24,080 nt of DNA from an uncultured Roseburia sp. (lineage in GTDB: Bacteria; Bacillota; Clostridia; Lachnospirales; Lachnospiraceae): NCBI GenBank assembly GCA_947652855.1, contig CANTEO010000041.1, positions 1-24,080 on the forward strand, given 5' to 3'. The translations under genes were made by a program, and so were the position numbers. Shown piece after piece: positions 23,882-24,080 of the stretch. Under the pieces are notes generated by a model. The model searched no databases and was not told the origin of the DNA. It saw nothing but the letters and a program-made list of their open reading frames with translations. Each line of letters starts with the position of its first letter. Position 1 is the first letter of the stretch.

Positions 23882-24080
23882 ATGCATCATGGGAATTTGT
23901 CAGGACGACTTAGAAATGTACAAGATACTAAAAAAGAAGAAGTAGAAGAATTTAAAGCTATATTAGATGAAATAGTAGAATCTAATGATATTGTAGAAGA
24001 TATACCTGCGCAGGAAATAAAACAAGCTTTAGATAGAATTGTGGTAGTAGATTCTACTAATAAAAGTGATGATTTAAAAA
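23882..24080 (+). CDS. Partial open frame in AT-rich DNA at the right edge, unrecognised
   Basis: An ATG at 23882 opens a frame that stays open for 66 codons to the window edge. The product is acidic and helical, reading MHHGNLSGRLRNVQ, then KKEEVEEFKAILDEIVE and later IKQALDRIVVVDS. Codons such as ATA, TTA, AGA and GTA dominate, unlike all neighbours, and the last 80 bases are about 29% G+C. No ribosome site precedes the ATG, and it starts only 27 bases from the divergent DUF5688 start. It could be a real gene of foreign origin, or the inner part of one joined at a breakpoint near 23880-23915 with its true start lost. I do not recognise the family. Confidence 0.5.
   Translation, partial: MHHGNLSGRLRNVQDTKKEEVEEFKAILDEIVESNDIVEDIPAQEIKQALDRIVVVDSTNKSDDLK

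Overview
The window is a gene-dense chromosomal segment of a spore-forming Firmicute, most likely a gut Lachnospiraceae (Clostridium cluster XIVa type). The reasons are: Spo0A with upstream 0A boxes, a SpoIID-family protein, a DUF5688 protein, a T-box in front of pheST, a Firmicute-type 6S RNA, strong AGGAGG-type ribosome sites, and a large secreted glycan-degrading enzyme with FIVAR and LRR_5 modules. The genus is not determined. No transposase, integrase, CRISPR array, tRNA or rRNA gene was seen. Nearly every gene belongs to a known family.

Layout, left to right: (1) the 5' third of a citrate synthase gene on the minus strand (1-453), divergent from pckA, the ATP-dependent PEP carboxykinase (701-2413), which ends in a strong terminator. 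(2) A 480-base stretch without a protein gene, holding 6S RNA (about 2521-2725), a run of degenerate 18-bp tandem repeats and a terminator-like hairpin. (3) A two-gene unit: a membrane-anchored SpoIID/LytB-domain protein with a TTG start, and a YihY/BrkB membrane protein. (4) A 1497-residue secreted GH20 glycosidase with CBM32, Ig-like, LamG, FIVAR and LRR_5 modules, then a small heptad-repeat coiled-coil protein. (5) A phenylalanine T-box leader and pheS-pheT. (6) A secreted two-domain beta-rich protein of unknown role. (7) malQ. (8) leuS, with a plain short leader and no T-box. (9) spo0A, with four 0A boxes and an odd translation start region. (10) glgA, whose -10 box and start site are embedded in a terminator-like inverted repeat at the end of spo0A. 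(11) A convergent DUF5688 gene on the minus strand. (12) An abrupt switch to AT-rich sequence at the right edge, with an open, unrecognised partial frame.

Functionally this is a mixture. Central carbon and storage metabolism is represented by gltA, pckA, malQ and glgA, host or dietary glycan breakdown by the GH20 enzyme, translation by pheST and leuS, and growth-phase or sporulation control by 6S RNA, Spo0A and the SpoIID-like protein. Most genes have their own sigma-A-like promoter and terminator, so they are largely single transcription units. pheST and probably spoIID-like/yihY are the operons.

No wholly new multi-gene system is evident. The points most worth a second look are the 18-bp repeat run beside 6S RNA, the spo0A start region, the interlocked spo0A terminator and glgA promoter, the 21-bp repeats in the coiled-coil gene, and the compositional break at the right edge.
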